DNA of 5,485 nt from an uncultured Flavobacteriales bacterium (GTDB lineage Bacteria; Bacteroidota; Bacteroidia; Flavobacteriales; Crocinitomicaceae), in assembly GCA_946886545.1 (NCBI GenBank), contig CAMPIU010000226.1, forward strand, positions 1 through 5,485, read 5' to 3'. Below are positions 1-5,485 of this stretch, piece by piece. Within the stretch, counting starts at the first letter, position 1, and the number at the start of each line of letters is the position of its first letter. A program made the position numbers and the translations under genes. A model generated the notes under the pieces. The model made no database searches, was not told the origin of the DNA, and was given only the letters and a program-made list of their open reading frames with translations.

Positions 1-722
1 GGATTTGTGATACTAAAACCGGGTTCGTAGAGAACAAAATCAGGATCAACCGGAGGATTATACGTTGTGCCTTCAATCCGATCCATCGGAGCGGCTAAAA
101 TCGTGACAACGGAATCAAGGTCCTCATCAACCGGATGCATATTGTATTCGTAATTCTCACCGGCACAAAGTACCAGATAAGGATCTTGCAGGAACTTGGG
201 AGAATTATCCGTACAAACCCCGGCTGTGGCTCCGGGAATCGCATACATGGTTGCACGAATTGTTACTCCGTAATTGGTTGGATTCGACAAGTTGGTAATA
301 CTGCTGTTCCTCGAAAAATTGCTATAAGTAATGATCCATCCCTGTGCAGGAGGAACACCAGATAGAATAATGGGATTGGATTGATAAATGATCTTTTCGA
401 TTGCGCCTACCCCATTTCCCGCATTTGGACCTGAACCACAGGATAAAGGATTCGGAGAACCTGCAACAGGACTGCAACTCGGTGAAATATCCGTTCTGCT
501 GACAAATAAAACCGGAATGGTCGACACAGAAGGGTGATTCCAGATCTTCAAGTTTTCTGAGACCGGATTCACATCCACACCGTTACAATCACGATAAAAT
601 ACCAATTGAAAAACGTAGCCGTTTCCAGTACAAGTCCATGTGATCTCACCACCCATTACGTGGGTAGCGTTTGCTTTCAGGCAGAAAACACTTAAGATCA
701 CCAGGAGAACTACTCGAATCAT
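1..722 (-). CDS. N-terminal part of a large secreted protein (T9SS/gliding-associated type), 3' end outside window
   Basis: The frame is open from an ATG at 722-720 to the left edge, giving 240 residues without a stop. Residues 1-19 form a signal peptide: Arg3, then a hydrophobic core (VVLLVILSVF), ending in a signal peptidase I site ANA|T. The mature protein starts THVMGGEITW, followed by YVFQLVFYRDCNG at about 36-48. In Bacteroidota this opening is typical of very long surface or secreted proteins with PKD/Ig-like repeats and a C-terminal type IX sorting domain. That C-terminus is not visible here, so secretion by type IX is inferred from the N-terminus alone. The mature part has six cysteines (31, 46, 83, 95, 170, 186), which could form disulfides, and is rich in Pro, Asn, Ser and Gly. 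An in-frame TAA lies about 11 codons upstream with no other ATG between, fixing the start. No strong Shine-Dalgarno is seen. The specific function (adhesin, matrix or gliding component) cannot be determined. Confidence 0.85.
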   Translation of the reverse strand, partial: MIRVVLLVILSVFCLKANATHVMGGEITWTCTGNGYVFQLVFYRDCNGVDVNPVSENLKIWNHPSVSTIPVLFVSRTDISPSCSPVAGSPNPLSCGSGPNAGNGVGAIEKIIYQSNPIILSGVPPAQGWIITYSNFSRNSSITNLSNPTNYGVTIRATMYAIPGATAGVCTDNSPKFLQDPYLVLCAGENYEYNMHPVDEDLDSVVTILAAPMDRIEGTTYNPPVDPDFVLYEPGFSITN

Positions 723-816
723 ATTGTATCTAACGTAAAAATTGTCGTTTTAGTTTAAAATCACACATAAGAACCTGAGTGACTTTTTTTAGTGTAATCT
801 ATGTTTCAGAAAATTT

Positions 817-894
817 CTTCGCGTTCTTCTTTTCTTTGCGGTTTAAAATGCAGTAGTCATTAATTCTTACCGCTAAGAAGCAAAGAACACAAAG
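817..894. repeat. Imperfect inverted repeat, 26-bp arms, 26-bp loop
   Basis: The left arm is 817-842 and the right arm 869-894. The left arm matches the reverse complement of the right at 20 of 26 positions. In a minus-strand transcript, three of the six differences become G-U wobbles, so 23 of 26 positions can pair. In a plus-strand transcript the same three would be A-C mismatches. The arms have the 'accgc.aag..gcaaagaacacaaag' character that I associate with dispersed intergenic repeats in environmental Bacteroidota, from memory only. It lies after the M16 operon and 95 bp before the secreted-protein gene, so it could act as a terminator-like or mRNA-end structure, or as a 5' leader hairpin. 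No U-run follows it, so it is not a classical intrinsic terminator. The rest of the 723-982 gap shows no gene. Confidence 0.6.
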
Positions 895-929
895 GCCTAA
901 AATTCAACTACTCTGAAAAAATAATCATT

Positions 930-937
930 CAAACTTA
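930..937 (-). promoter_or_regulatory. Possible Bacteroidota -7 element upstream of the secreted-protein gene
   Basis: On the minus strand this reads TAAGTTTG, an exact match to the TAnnTTTG -7 consensus of the Bacteroidota primary sigma factor. I see no TTG -33 element at the usual spacing, and a match of this length in an AT-rich gap can arise by chance. If real, it would start a transcript with a leader of about 200 nt containing the inverted repeat at 817-894. A weaker candidate, TACGTTAG at 737-730, would leave almost no leader. Confidence 0.2.
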
Positions 938-982
938 CGTGACTTACTTTGAAAACGTATAAATTCCGAATGCGTTGTGTTT

Positions 983-2242
983 TTAGCCGGCTGTAATGAT
1001 TAAAAAGTCTTCGAAATTCAAATATTGTTTCGCCAGTTCCTGAATCCGGGCAGGAGAAATGTGTTTGATTTTCTGAATTGCCTCATCGTAAAATTCCAGC
1101 GTGAGGCCATACATATCGACGCTGTTATACATGTCCAGCATGGCGTAAGGTCCGTCTGCACTTTTCAACAGCTGACCCAACATGTAGTTTTTTACCAGGT
1201 CCAGTTCGTCATCAGACACCAATTCATTCTGTAAACGTTCCAATTCGAATTTGATCTCATGCAGTGTAAGATCCAAGACTTCTTTTCCAACTTCGGTAAC
1301 AATAACGAAATAACCGGTCTTATTCATATCCATCACTCCGGAACCAATGCCGTAAGTGTAGCCCTTGTCTTCGCGAATATTGGACATCAATCTTGAGCCG
1401 AAGTAATCTCCCAAAATGGTATTTAAAACCTGGAAATCGATATAATCCGGATGTGATTTCGGGAATAAAAAGCGTCCCATTCTGACAGCACACTGCACTG
1501 CATCATCCTTAGGGAAATTTATACGCTTTGCCTGGAATTTAAAATCCCCGGCATGCTGTACCTTTCCGTCGACAGCCCATTTACCGAACAGATCGATCAA
1601 AGCGTCTACCTCATCTACTTCCAGATCTCCCACAAGCGTAATACGTGTAAGTCCTTCGAGGTAATGTTCTCTCCAGTATTTCTTATAGGCCAGAACAGCG
1701 GGCTCATCGTAATCGGATTCTTCGGAAATGGTAGAATAATCTTCATTCGATGCAAACAGGTGCTTTCTGAATTGCTGCTGAGCTACGTATTTCACCTTTT
1801 GTTGGTTAACGGCAAATTGTTGTCTCATGGAACGCAAAACATCTTCCACCTCGATTTCTCTGAAAGCTAGTCCCTGGATAGCATCAGCAACAATATTGGA
1901 AATCTGACGAATGTGTTCGCGCAAGCAATAAATACTCACTACTGCGGTTTCAAATGAAATATCCGTATCCAAAAAACCGCCCAATGCATCAATTTTTTCG
2001 TGAATCTCTACCGATGAAAGATCCTTTGTCCCGGAAAGCAGCAAGCTGTGAACGATCGCGGGAACACTTTTATTTCCACGTGTAATTCCCGCATCAAAGA
2101 ACAAGTCCAGGCGCACGGTATCATTCGGAACTTCCTTCATCCAAAGGAGTTTCACATGCTGCGTAACATCAAAAATCTGAGGTTTCACAAACGAAATATG
2201 CTCTACCTGTTTCGTTTCAGGCTGCGTGGTTCTCATATTCAT
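983..2242 (-). CDS. M16 peptidase family protein without zinc site (R/Y-pair subunit)
   Basis: This is a 419-residue protein with the two-lobe M16 fold: an N-terminal lobe of about residues 30-175 and a C-terminal M16C lobe of about 180-355 (GLTRITLVGDL at 197-207). The position of HxxEH is degenerate: residues 62-66 read AIVHS before LLLSGT, so both histidines and the glutamate are lost and it should not bind catalytic zinc. The C-terminal lobe keeps GSRLMSNIREDKGYTYG, with Arg290 and Tyr297 seven apart, the spacing of the Arg/Tyr substrate-binding pair in M16 enzymes. In the known heterodimeric M16B enzyme of Sphingomonas sp. A1 one subunit carries the zinc site and the other the R/Y pair, and this protein fits the second role. 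No signal peptide is visible, so it is probably cytoplasmic. Its ATG overlaps the stop of the preceding M16 gene (ATGA), implying coupled translation and about equal amounts. An in-frame ATG two codons later is the only close alternative start. Confidence 0.93.
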   Translation of the reverse strand: MNMRTTQPETKQVEHISFVKPQIFDVTQHVKLLWMKEVPNDTVRLDLFFDAGITRGNKSVPAIVHSLLLSGTKDLSSVEIHEKIDALGGFLDTDISFETAVVSIYCLREHIRQISNIVADAIQGLAFREIEVEDVLRSMRQQFAVNQQKVKYVAQQQFRKHLFASNEDYSTISEESDYDEPAVLAYKKYWREHYLEGLTRITLVGDLEVDEVDALIDLFGKWAVDGKVQHAGDFKFQAKRINFPKDDAVQCAVRMGRFLFPKSHPDYIDFQVLNTILGDYFGSRLMSNIREDKGYTYGIGSGVMDMNKTGYFVIVTEVGKEVLDLTLHEIKFELERLQNELVSDDELDLVKNYMLGQLLKSADGPYAMLDMYNSVDMYGLTLEFYDEAIQKIKHISPARIQELAKQYLNFEDFLIITAG

Positions 2243-3480
2243 TCTTTGATGGATTTAACACGTAAAAGAGAAGTGTTTTCTTTCTTAAACAGTTGGTTTG
2301 CGACTACTTTCATTTGCTGAGCCGTAATGCTTTGGTATAAATTATTTTCTTCGTTCACACCATTTGCATCGCCTAGTAATTCGTACAGACATAAATTCAT
2401 TGCACGATTCAGTAAACCTTGTTCCTGGAATTCCTTCACGGTCCGGATCTTATTCAAAAGCTTGGAAGTTTCCGCTTCGGACATCAGATCTTTTTTGATC
2501 ACTTCCAACAAAGGCCAAAGTGCCTGGTCCAATTCTTCAAATGAGACACCATCGCTCAGTTTACCGTCGATAATGAGCAAGCCTTCATCCATTGAGCCTG
2601 TAATGTATGCATTGATCGAAGTAACCAATTTCAGTTCTTTTTTCAGGCTTGAATACAGGCGGGAAGATTTTTCACGACCCAGCGCATCGGAAATAATATC
2701 CGTTACATAGTACTCGAAACTCTTTCTTTCCGGCATTTTAAAGCAGTAATAGAAGGCATCGCTCGGAACTTTCCGTTCAATGGTTAACTCACGGTATTCC
2801 TTCTGCATAGGTTCTTTCGGTAGGATCCGCTCGGGTTTCAGGGAGGCAGGAATATCACCATACCACTTCTCAACTAAACGCTGCGTTTCCTCAAGTGAAA
2901 TATTTCCTGCGATGCATAAAATTGCATTTGCCGGATGATAATGAGCTTTGAAAAATGCCTTCACATCATCCATTGTCGCTTCTTCGATGTGCTGAATGTT
3001 CTTTCCGATCGTTGCCCATTTATACGGGTGTTTCTTATAAGCCAGCGGTCTCAGTTCCAGCCATACATCTCCGTAAGGCTGATTCAGGTAACGCTGCTTA
3101 AATTCTTCAATGACCACATTGCGTTGCACCTCCAAACTTTTTGGTGTAAAAGCCAGTGAAAGCATCCGGTCGCTTTCGAGCCACAAGGCAGTTTCAATAT
3201 TTTGGATCGGAAGAACATTGTAGTAATTCGTAATATCGTTTGAGGTAAAAGCATTGCTTTCTCCTCCGGCACGCTGCAAAGGCGAATCAAAGTCGGGAAT
3301 ATTTACAGAACCACCAAACATCAGATGTTCAAATAAGTGGGCGAAACCGGTTTTTTCTTCCGATTCATCCCGCGCCCCGACATCGTAAAGCGTGTTGATC
3401 ACCGCCATTGGAGTTGTGGGATCAAAATGGTGCAGAACTGTCAATCCGTTCTCTAATTTAAATCGGTTAAATTCGATCAT
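2239..3480 (-). CDS. M16 family zinc metallopeptidase, catalytic subunit (HxxEH present)
   Basis: A 413-residue insulinase/processing-peptidase-like protein. The N-terminal lobe (about 5-165) opens with NGLTVLHHFDP and carries the inverted zinc motif HLFEH at 48-52 (zinc ligands His48 and His52, catalytic Glu51). The third ligand is expected in NVVIEEF, Glu125 or Glu126. NAFTSNDITNYY at 76-87 is also typical of active M16 enzymes. The C-terminal lobe (about 165-345) contains SRLYSSLKKELKLVTS, where the usual Arg and Tyr of the substrate-binding pair are Lys280 and Thr287. It therefore has the catalytic site but not the R/Y pair, the reverse of the protein encoded next. The length suits the half-size M16B class. 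No signal peptide is seen, unlike many secreted Bacteroidota M16 proteins, so it probably degrades or trims peptides in the cytoplasm. Its start overlaps the preceding stop and its stop overlaps the next start, both as ATGA. The substrate is unknown. Confidence 0.95.
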   Translation of the reverse strand: MIEFNRFKLENGLTVLHHFDPTTPMAVINTLYDVGARDESEEKTGFAHLFEHLMFGGSVNIPDFDSPLQRAGGESNAFTSNDITNYYNVLPIQNIETALWLESDRMLSLAFTPKSLEVQRNVVIEEFKQRYLNQPYGDVWLELRPLAYKKHPYKWATIGKNIQHIEEATMDDVKAFFKAHYHPANAILCIAGNISLEETQRLVEKWYGDIPASLKPERILPKEPMQKEYRELTIERKVPSDAFYYCFKMPERKSFEYYVTDIISDALGREKSSRLYSSLKKELKLVTSINAYITGSMDEGLLIIDGKLSDGVSFEELDQALWPLLEVIKKDLMSEAETSKLLNKIRTVKEFQEQGLLNRAMNLCLYELLGDANGVNEENNLYQSITAQQMKVVANQLFKKENTSLLRVKSIKE

Positions 3481-4433
3481 CCAAATACATATTTTGCGTC
3501 GCTTCGTTCATTCAAAGCAAGCTTAAATTCAGTTATTATTTCTTCGACAATTTCTCCGGCGGGTTTCATTTCACTGATCAGACCGGAAATTTGCCCGACT
3601 TCCAGTTCACCTTCTACCAGGTCACCTTCAAACATACCTCTTTTTGCACGCCCTCTTCCAAGCAATTCATTCAATTCTTCGTCCGTAGCACAGCGTTCAT
3701 AAGCTTCTTCCACTTTTTCAAAGAAGGCATTCTTGACCAGGCGAACAGGCGTCAGTTCTTTCAGAGTGAGCATGGTATCACCTTCCTTCGCTTTCAAAAC
3801 CACTTCTTTGAAATTTTGGTGTGCCGAAGATTCAGGCGATGCAATAAAACGAGAACCGATCTGAACAGCATCTGCTCCCAAAGTCATAGCCGCAAGCATG
3901 CCCCTTCCGGTACCGATTCCACCGGCAGCGATCAAAGGAATGGAAACCACCGATTTCACTAAAGGAATCAAACACATGGTTGTTGTTTCATCTCTTCCAT
4001 TGTGTCCACCGGCTTCAAATCCTTCTGCAACAATTGCATCCACTCCGGCCTCCTGGGCTTTCAAAGCAAACTTTGCAGAAGAAACCACATGAACAACCGT
4101 AATTCCCGCCTCTTTCAATCGGGCAGTGTATGTTTTCGGATTTCCCGCTGAAGTAAAAACGATGGGAACCTGGTGTTTGATGATTGTTTGAATATGATCT
4201 TCAATATTCGGATAAAGCATCGGGAGGTTTACCGCAAAAGGTTTTTGTGTTGCTTCTTTACATTTACGAATATGTTCATCCAGGATTTCAGGATACATGG
4301 AACCGGAACCGATAATTCCAAGTCCACCGGCATTGGATACGGCACTAGCCAATTCCCACCCGGAGCACCAAATCATTCCCGCCTGGATCAAAGGATATTT
4401 TATCTGAAAAAGTTCAGTGATTTTATTTTTCAT
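3477..4433 (-). CDS. FMN-dependent nitronate monooxygenase / FabK-like (2-nitropropane dioxygenase family)
   Basis: A 318-residue single-domain TIM-barrel flavoprotein. Visible family motifs are YPLIQAGM at 13-20, SNAGGLGIIGSGSM at 33-46, FTSAGNPKT at 93-101, AEGFEAGGHNGRDE at 136-149, PLIAAGGIGTGRGM at 166-179 and GADAVQIGSRF at 186-196. The last three are the phosphate- and FMN-binding side of the barrel. His144 in the AGGH motif is the position of the catalytic histidine in nitronate monooxygenases and FabK-type enoyl-ACP reductases. The family oxidises alkyl nitronates (for example propionate 3-nitronate) with oxygen, or reduces enoyl-ACP. Sequence alone does not separate these activities here, and I favour the generic nitronate monooxygenase name. 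It is cytoplasmic with no signal peptide. It is the first gene of the operon, and its TGA overlaps the ATG of the M16 catalytic subunit by 4 bp. The preceding 121-bp gap contains the 40-bp palindrome. Confidence 0.93.
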   Translation of the reverse strand: MKNKITELFQIKYPLIQAGMIWCSGWELASAVSNAGGLGIIGSGSMYPEILDEHIRKCKEATQKPFAVNLPMLYPNIEDHIQTIIKHQVPIVFTSAGNPKTYTARLKEAGITVVHVVSSAKFALKAQEAGVDAIVAEGFEAGGHNGRDETTTMCLIPLVKSVVSIPLIAAGGIGTGRGMLAAMTLGADAVQIGSRFIASPESSAHQNFKEVVLKAKEGDTMLTLKELTPVRLVKNAFFEKVEEAYERCATDEELNELLGRGRAKRGMFEGDLVEGELEVGQISGLISEMKPAGEIVEEIITEFKLALNERSDAKYVFG

Positions 4434-4442
4434 GAGAGAGAT

Positions 4443-4446
4443 TCCT
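4443..4446 (-). promoter_or_regulatory. Possible ribosome binding site (AGGA) before the oxidoreductase
   Basis: On the minus strand AGGA lies 9 nt before the ATG at 4433-4431, separated by ATCTCTCTC. The spacing is acceptable for a Shine-Dalgarno site and supports this start. Bacteroidota often initiate without one, so the match is only mildly informative. Confidence 0.3.
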
Positions 4447-4502
4447 GCTTTCGATTTTTCAATAACGAAAATACAAAAGAATCCCCTCTTAACGTGGTTT
4501 TT

Positions 4503-4542
<40 letters not shown>

Positions 4543-4554
4543 TTTGTTGAGTTC

Positions 4555-4932
4555 TTATTCCGCTTTTATCTGCTTGATAGACTCATCAATTTCTTTAGAA
4601 AGTTCGGGCATTTGTTTCTTTAGGTTTTCCATAGACTTAATAGTCTCTTCCTTAAATTCACCGTAACCACTGCACTCTTTCATTTCTTTACGCAATTTAT
4701 CCTGACTTTCCTTGTCATCCTTTCCCTCGTAAATTTTCTTGCACTTAGCTTCTTCCGCTTTGTGCTCTTCCATATATTTTTTCTGGAACGTCCCGTCAAA
4801 ATTGTGCTCACGGTCACCTTTCATCATTTCAGTAGCCATGTCTGTACAATCACACAACTCACTCTGCTTTGTACAAGATTGAATGGTCATGAATCCCAAT
4901 CCAAGTACCGCAATTAGTTTTAAATTTTTCAT
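4555..4932 (-). CDS. Small lipoprotein of unknown function
   Basis: A 125-residue protein from the ATG at 4932-4930. Residues 1-19 (MKNLKLIAVLGLGFMTIQS) form a lipoprotein signal peptide: basic start, hydrophobic core and the lipobox IQS|C with Cys20 as the lipidated residue. The frame stays open upstream to an ATG at 5019, but that start would add 29 residues, partly encoded by the heptamer repeat at 4972-4992, and would bury the signal peptide, so I reject it. The mature part has a CDC pair (Cys27, Cys29) and Cys64 and Cys87, then a highly charged Lys/Glu-rich tail (about 75-125) that looks helical and possibly coiled coil. With an even number of further cysteines, disulfides are plausible. 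It should be anchored to the inner or outer membrane facing the periplasm. I do not recognise a named family. It stands alone: 117 bp after the thioesterase stop and just before the palindrome. TACATTTA at 4964-4957 on the minus strand is a weak -7 candidate. Confidence 0.8.
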   Translation of the reverse strand: MKNLKLIAVLGLGFMTIQSCTKQSELCDCTDMATEMMKGDREHNFDGTFQKKYMEEHKAEEAKCKKIYEGKDDKESQDKLRKEMKECSGYGEFKEETIKSMENLKKQMPELSKEIDESIKQIKAE

Positions 4933-4971
4933 TCGTTTGAATTTAAGTTGTAGTAAATGTACTATAAAATA

Positions 4972-4992
4972 ATTGCGAGTTGCGAATTGCGA
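4972..4992. repeat. Three tandem heptamers (A/G)TTGCGA
   Basis: The plus strand reads ATTGCGA, GTTGCGA, ATTGCGA in direct succession (TCGCAAY three times on the minus strand). It lies in the gap between the thioesterase and the lipoprotein, 39 bp before the lipoprotein start. The unit length of 7 would shift a reading frame if copy number changed, another reason to regard the region as non-coding. It may be a short dispersed repeat or a slippage tract. No role is evident. Confidence 0.6.
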
Positions 4993-5049
4993 ATGATGGA
5001 ATCTCAGATAAACTTGCAATTATTGGCTGATTTCAAGATAAGGTTTCAT

Positions 5050-5485
5050 TTATTCGTTTTTTAAAAGCATACAAGTTGAAACTCCGTATGCATATTTTTT
5101 TCCGTTTGAATCCCTTAATGAAGCTTCAACCAATGCTGTTTTACTTCCCATATGAATCATTTTTCCGGTTGCAGTCAGCATCCCGGTTTCGGAACGGACC
5201 ATTTTTAAAAAATTGATCTTCAATTCCAGGGTGGTATAAACCATTCCTTTCGGTAACAACGAATGAAGTGTGCAACCCATTGCGGAATCCAAAATTGCTG
5301 TAATTACTCCACCATGAACACTCCCATTGGGATTGTAGTGAAATTCCTGCGGTTCGAAATGAAAACTTGCTTTCCCTTCTTCAATTTCACCAAGAGAAAA
5401 TTCGAGTGTATTCATCAAAGGAGAAGCCGGAGCCTCTCCTCGTTTGATTGCCAACAAGTATTCCAAACCCGAAAGGTTCTTTGAC
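5050..5485 (-). CDS. PaaI-family hotdog thioesterase, 5' end outside window
   Basis: The frame is open from the right edge to TAA at 5052-5050, about 144 codons. A TTG at 5466-5464 could be taken as start, but six further codons (SKNLSG) are open to the edge and the usual family N-terminus continues there, so I treat the gene as 5'-partial. Counting from the codon at 5466, the hotdog signature is HYNPNGSVHGGVITAILDSAMG at about 43-64. HGG is at 51-53, Asp60 is in the position of the catalytic Asp of PaaI-type enzymes, and Asn45 lies 15 residues earlier, as Asn46/Asp61 do in E. coli PaaI. LELKINFLKMV at 80-90 and GKMIHMGSKTALVEASLRD at 101-119 are the following hotdog strands. The product hydrolyses acyl-CoA thioesters, probably aromatic or short/medium chain, in the cytoplasm. 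The substrate cannot be told, and no phenylacetate genes are visible nearby. Confidence 0.88.
   Translation of the reverse strand, partial: SKNLSGLEYLLAIKRGEAPASPLMNTLEFSLGEIEEGKASFHFEPQEFHYNPNGSVHGGVITAILDSAMGCTLHSLLPKGMVYTTLELKINFLKMVRSETGMLTATGKMIHMGSKTALVEASLRDSNGKKYAYGVSTCMLLKNE

Noticed and set aside
135..365. Plus-strand open frame of 76 codons
   Set aside because: It is antisense to the secreted protein, whose signal peptide and family signature are clear.
1553..1870. Plus-strand open frame of 105 codons
   Set aside because: It lies wholly antisense to the well-supported second M16 gene and its translation shows no recognisable motif. The same applies to plus-strand frames at 2327-2710, 3591-3962 and 4173-4550.
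983..2242. Second M16 gene as a decayed pseudogene because HxxEH is missing
   Set aside because: It is full length, has both lobes and the R/Y pair, and is translationally coupled to its partner. Loss of zinc ligands is normal for the partner subunit.
3084..3290. Minus-strand 68-codon frame inside the catalytic M16 gene
   Set aside because: It is an alternative frame inside a gene with intact catalytic motifs and no sign of a frameshift.
4972..4992. Heptamer tract as a CRISPR array
   Set aside because: The units are directly adjacent with no spacers and only 7 bp long.
4933..5019. Upstream extension of the lipoprotein to an ATG at 5019
   Set aside because: The extra 29 residues are low-quality sequence partly encoded by the heptamer repeat and would place the lipoprotein signal peptide internally.
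5464..5466. TTG as the true start of the thioesterase
   Set aside because: The frame stays open to the window edge with plausible family sequence, so a start outside the window is more likely.

Overview
The window looks like a chromosomal segment of a Bacteroidota bacterium, most likely a Flavobacteriales relative of the Fluviicola/Crocinitomicaceae type. The evidence is a secreted protein opening with the 'THVMGGEITW' signature typical of large type IX-secreted proteins of that phylum, an FMN oxidoreductase that reads like the Bacteroidota nitronate monooxygenase family, few Shine-Dalgarno sites, and AT-leaning intergenic DNA with short dispersed-type repeats. All supported genes lie on the minus strand, so transcription runs from high to low coordinates. 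The genus is an inference.

Layout in transcription order: (1) 5485-5050, a PaaI-type hotdog thioesterase whose 5' end lies outside the window. (2) A 117-bp gap with three copies of a heptamer repeat. (3) 4932-4555, a 125-residue lipoprotein of unknown function. (4) A 121-bp gap with a perfect 40-bp palindrome. (5) 4433-983, a tight three-gene operon with two successive ATGA stop/start overlaps: an FMN-dependent nitronate monooxygenase/FabK-like protein, an M16 peptidase with intact HxxEH zinc site, and a second M16 protein without the zinc site but with the Arg/Tyr substrate-binding pair. (6) A 260-bp gap with a 26-bp-arm imperfect inverted repeat. (7) 722-1, the N-terminal 240 residues of a large secreted protein that continues past the left edge.

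The best-supported biology is the M16 pair. Each protein keeps the functional element that the other has lost, which fits an obligate heterodimeric cytoplasmic peptidase. Why it is translationally coupled to a flavin oxidoreductase is not evident from the sequence. The three gaps with non-coding sequence each hold a different repeat type. No mobile element, CRISPR array, tRNA, rRNA or defence system was found, and I see no clearly new system here.
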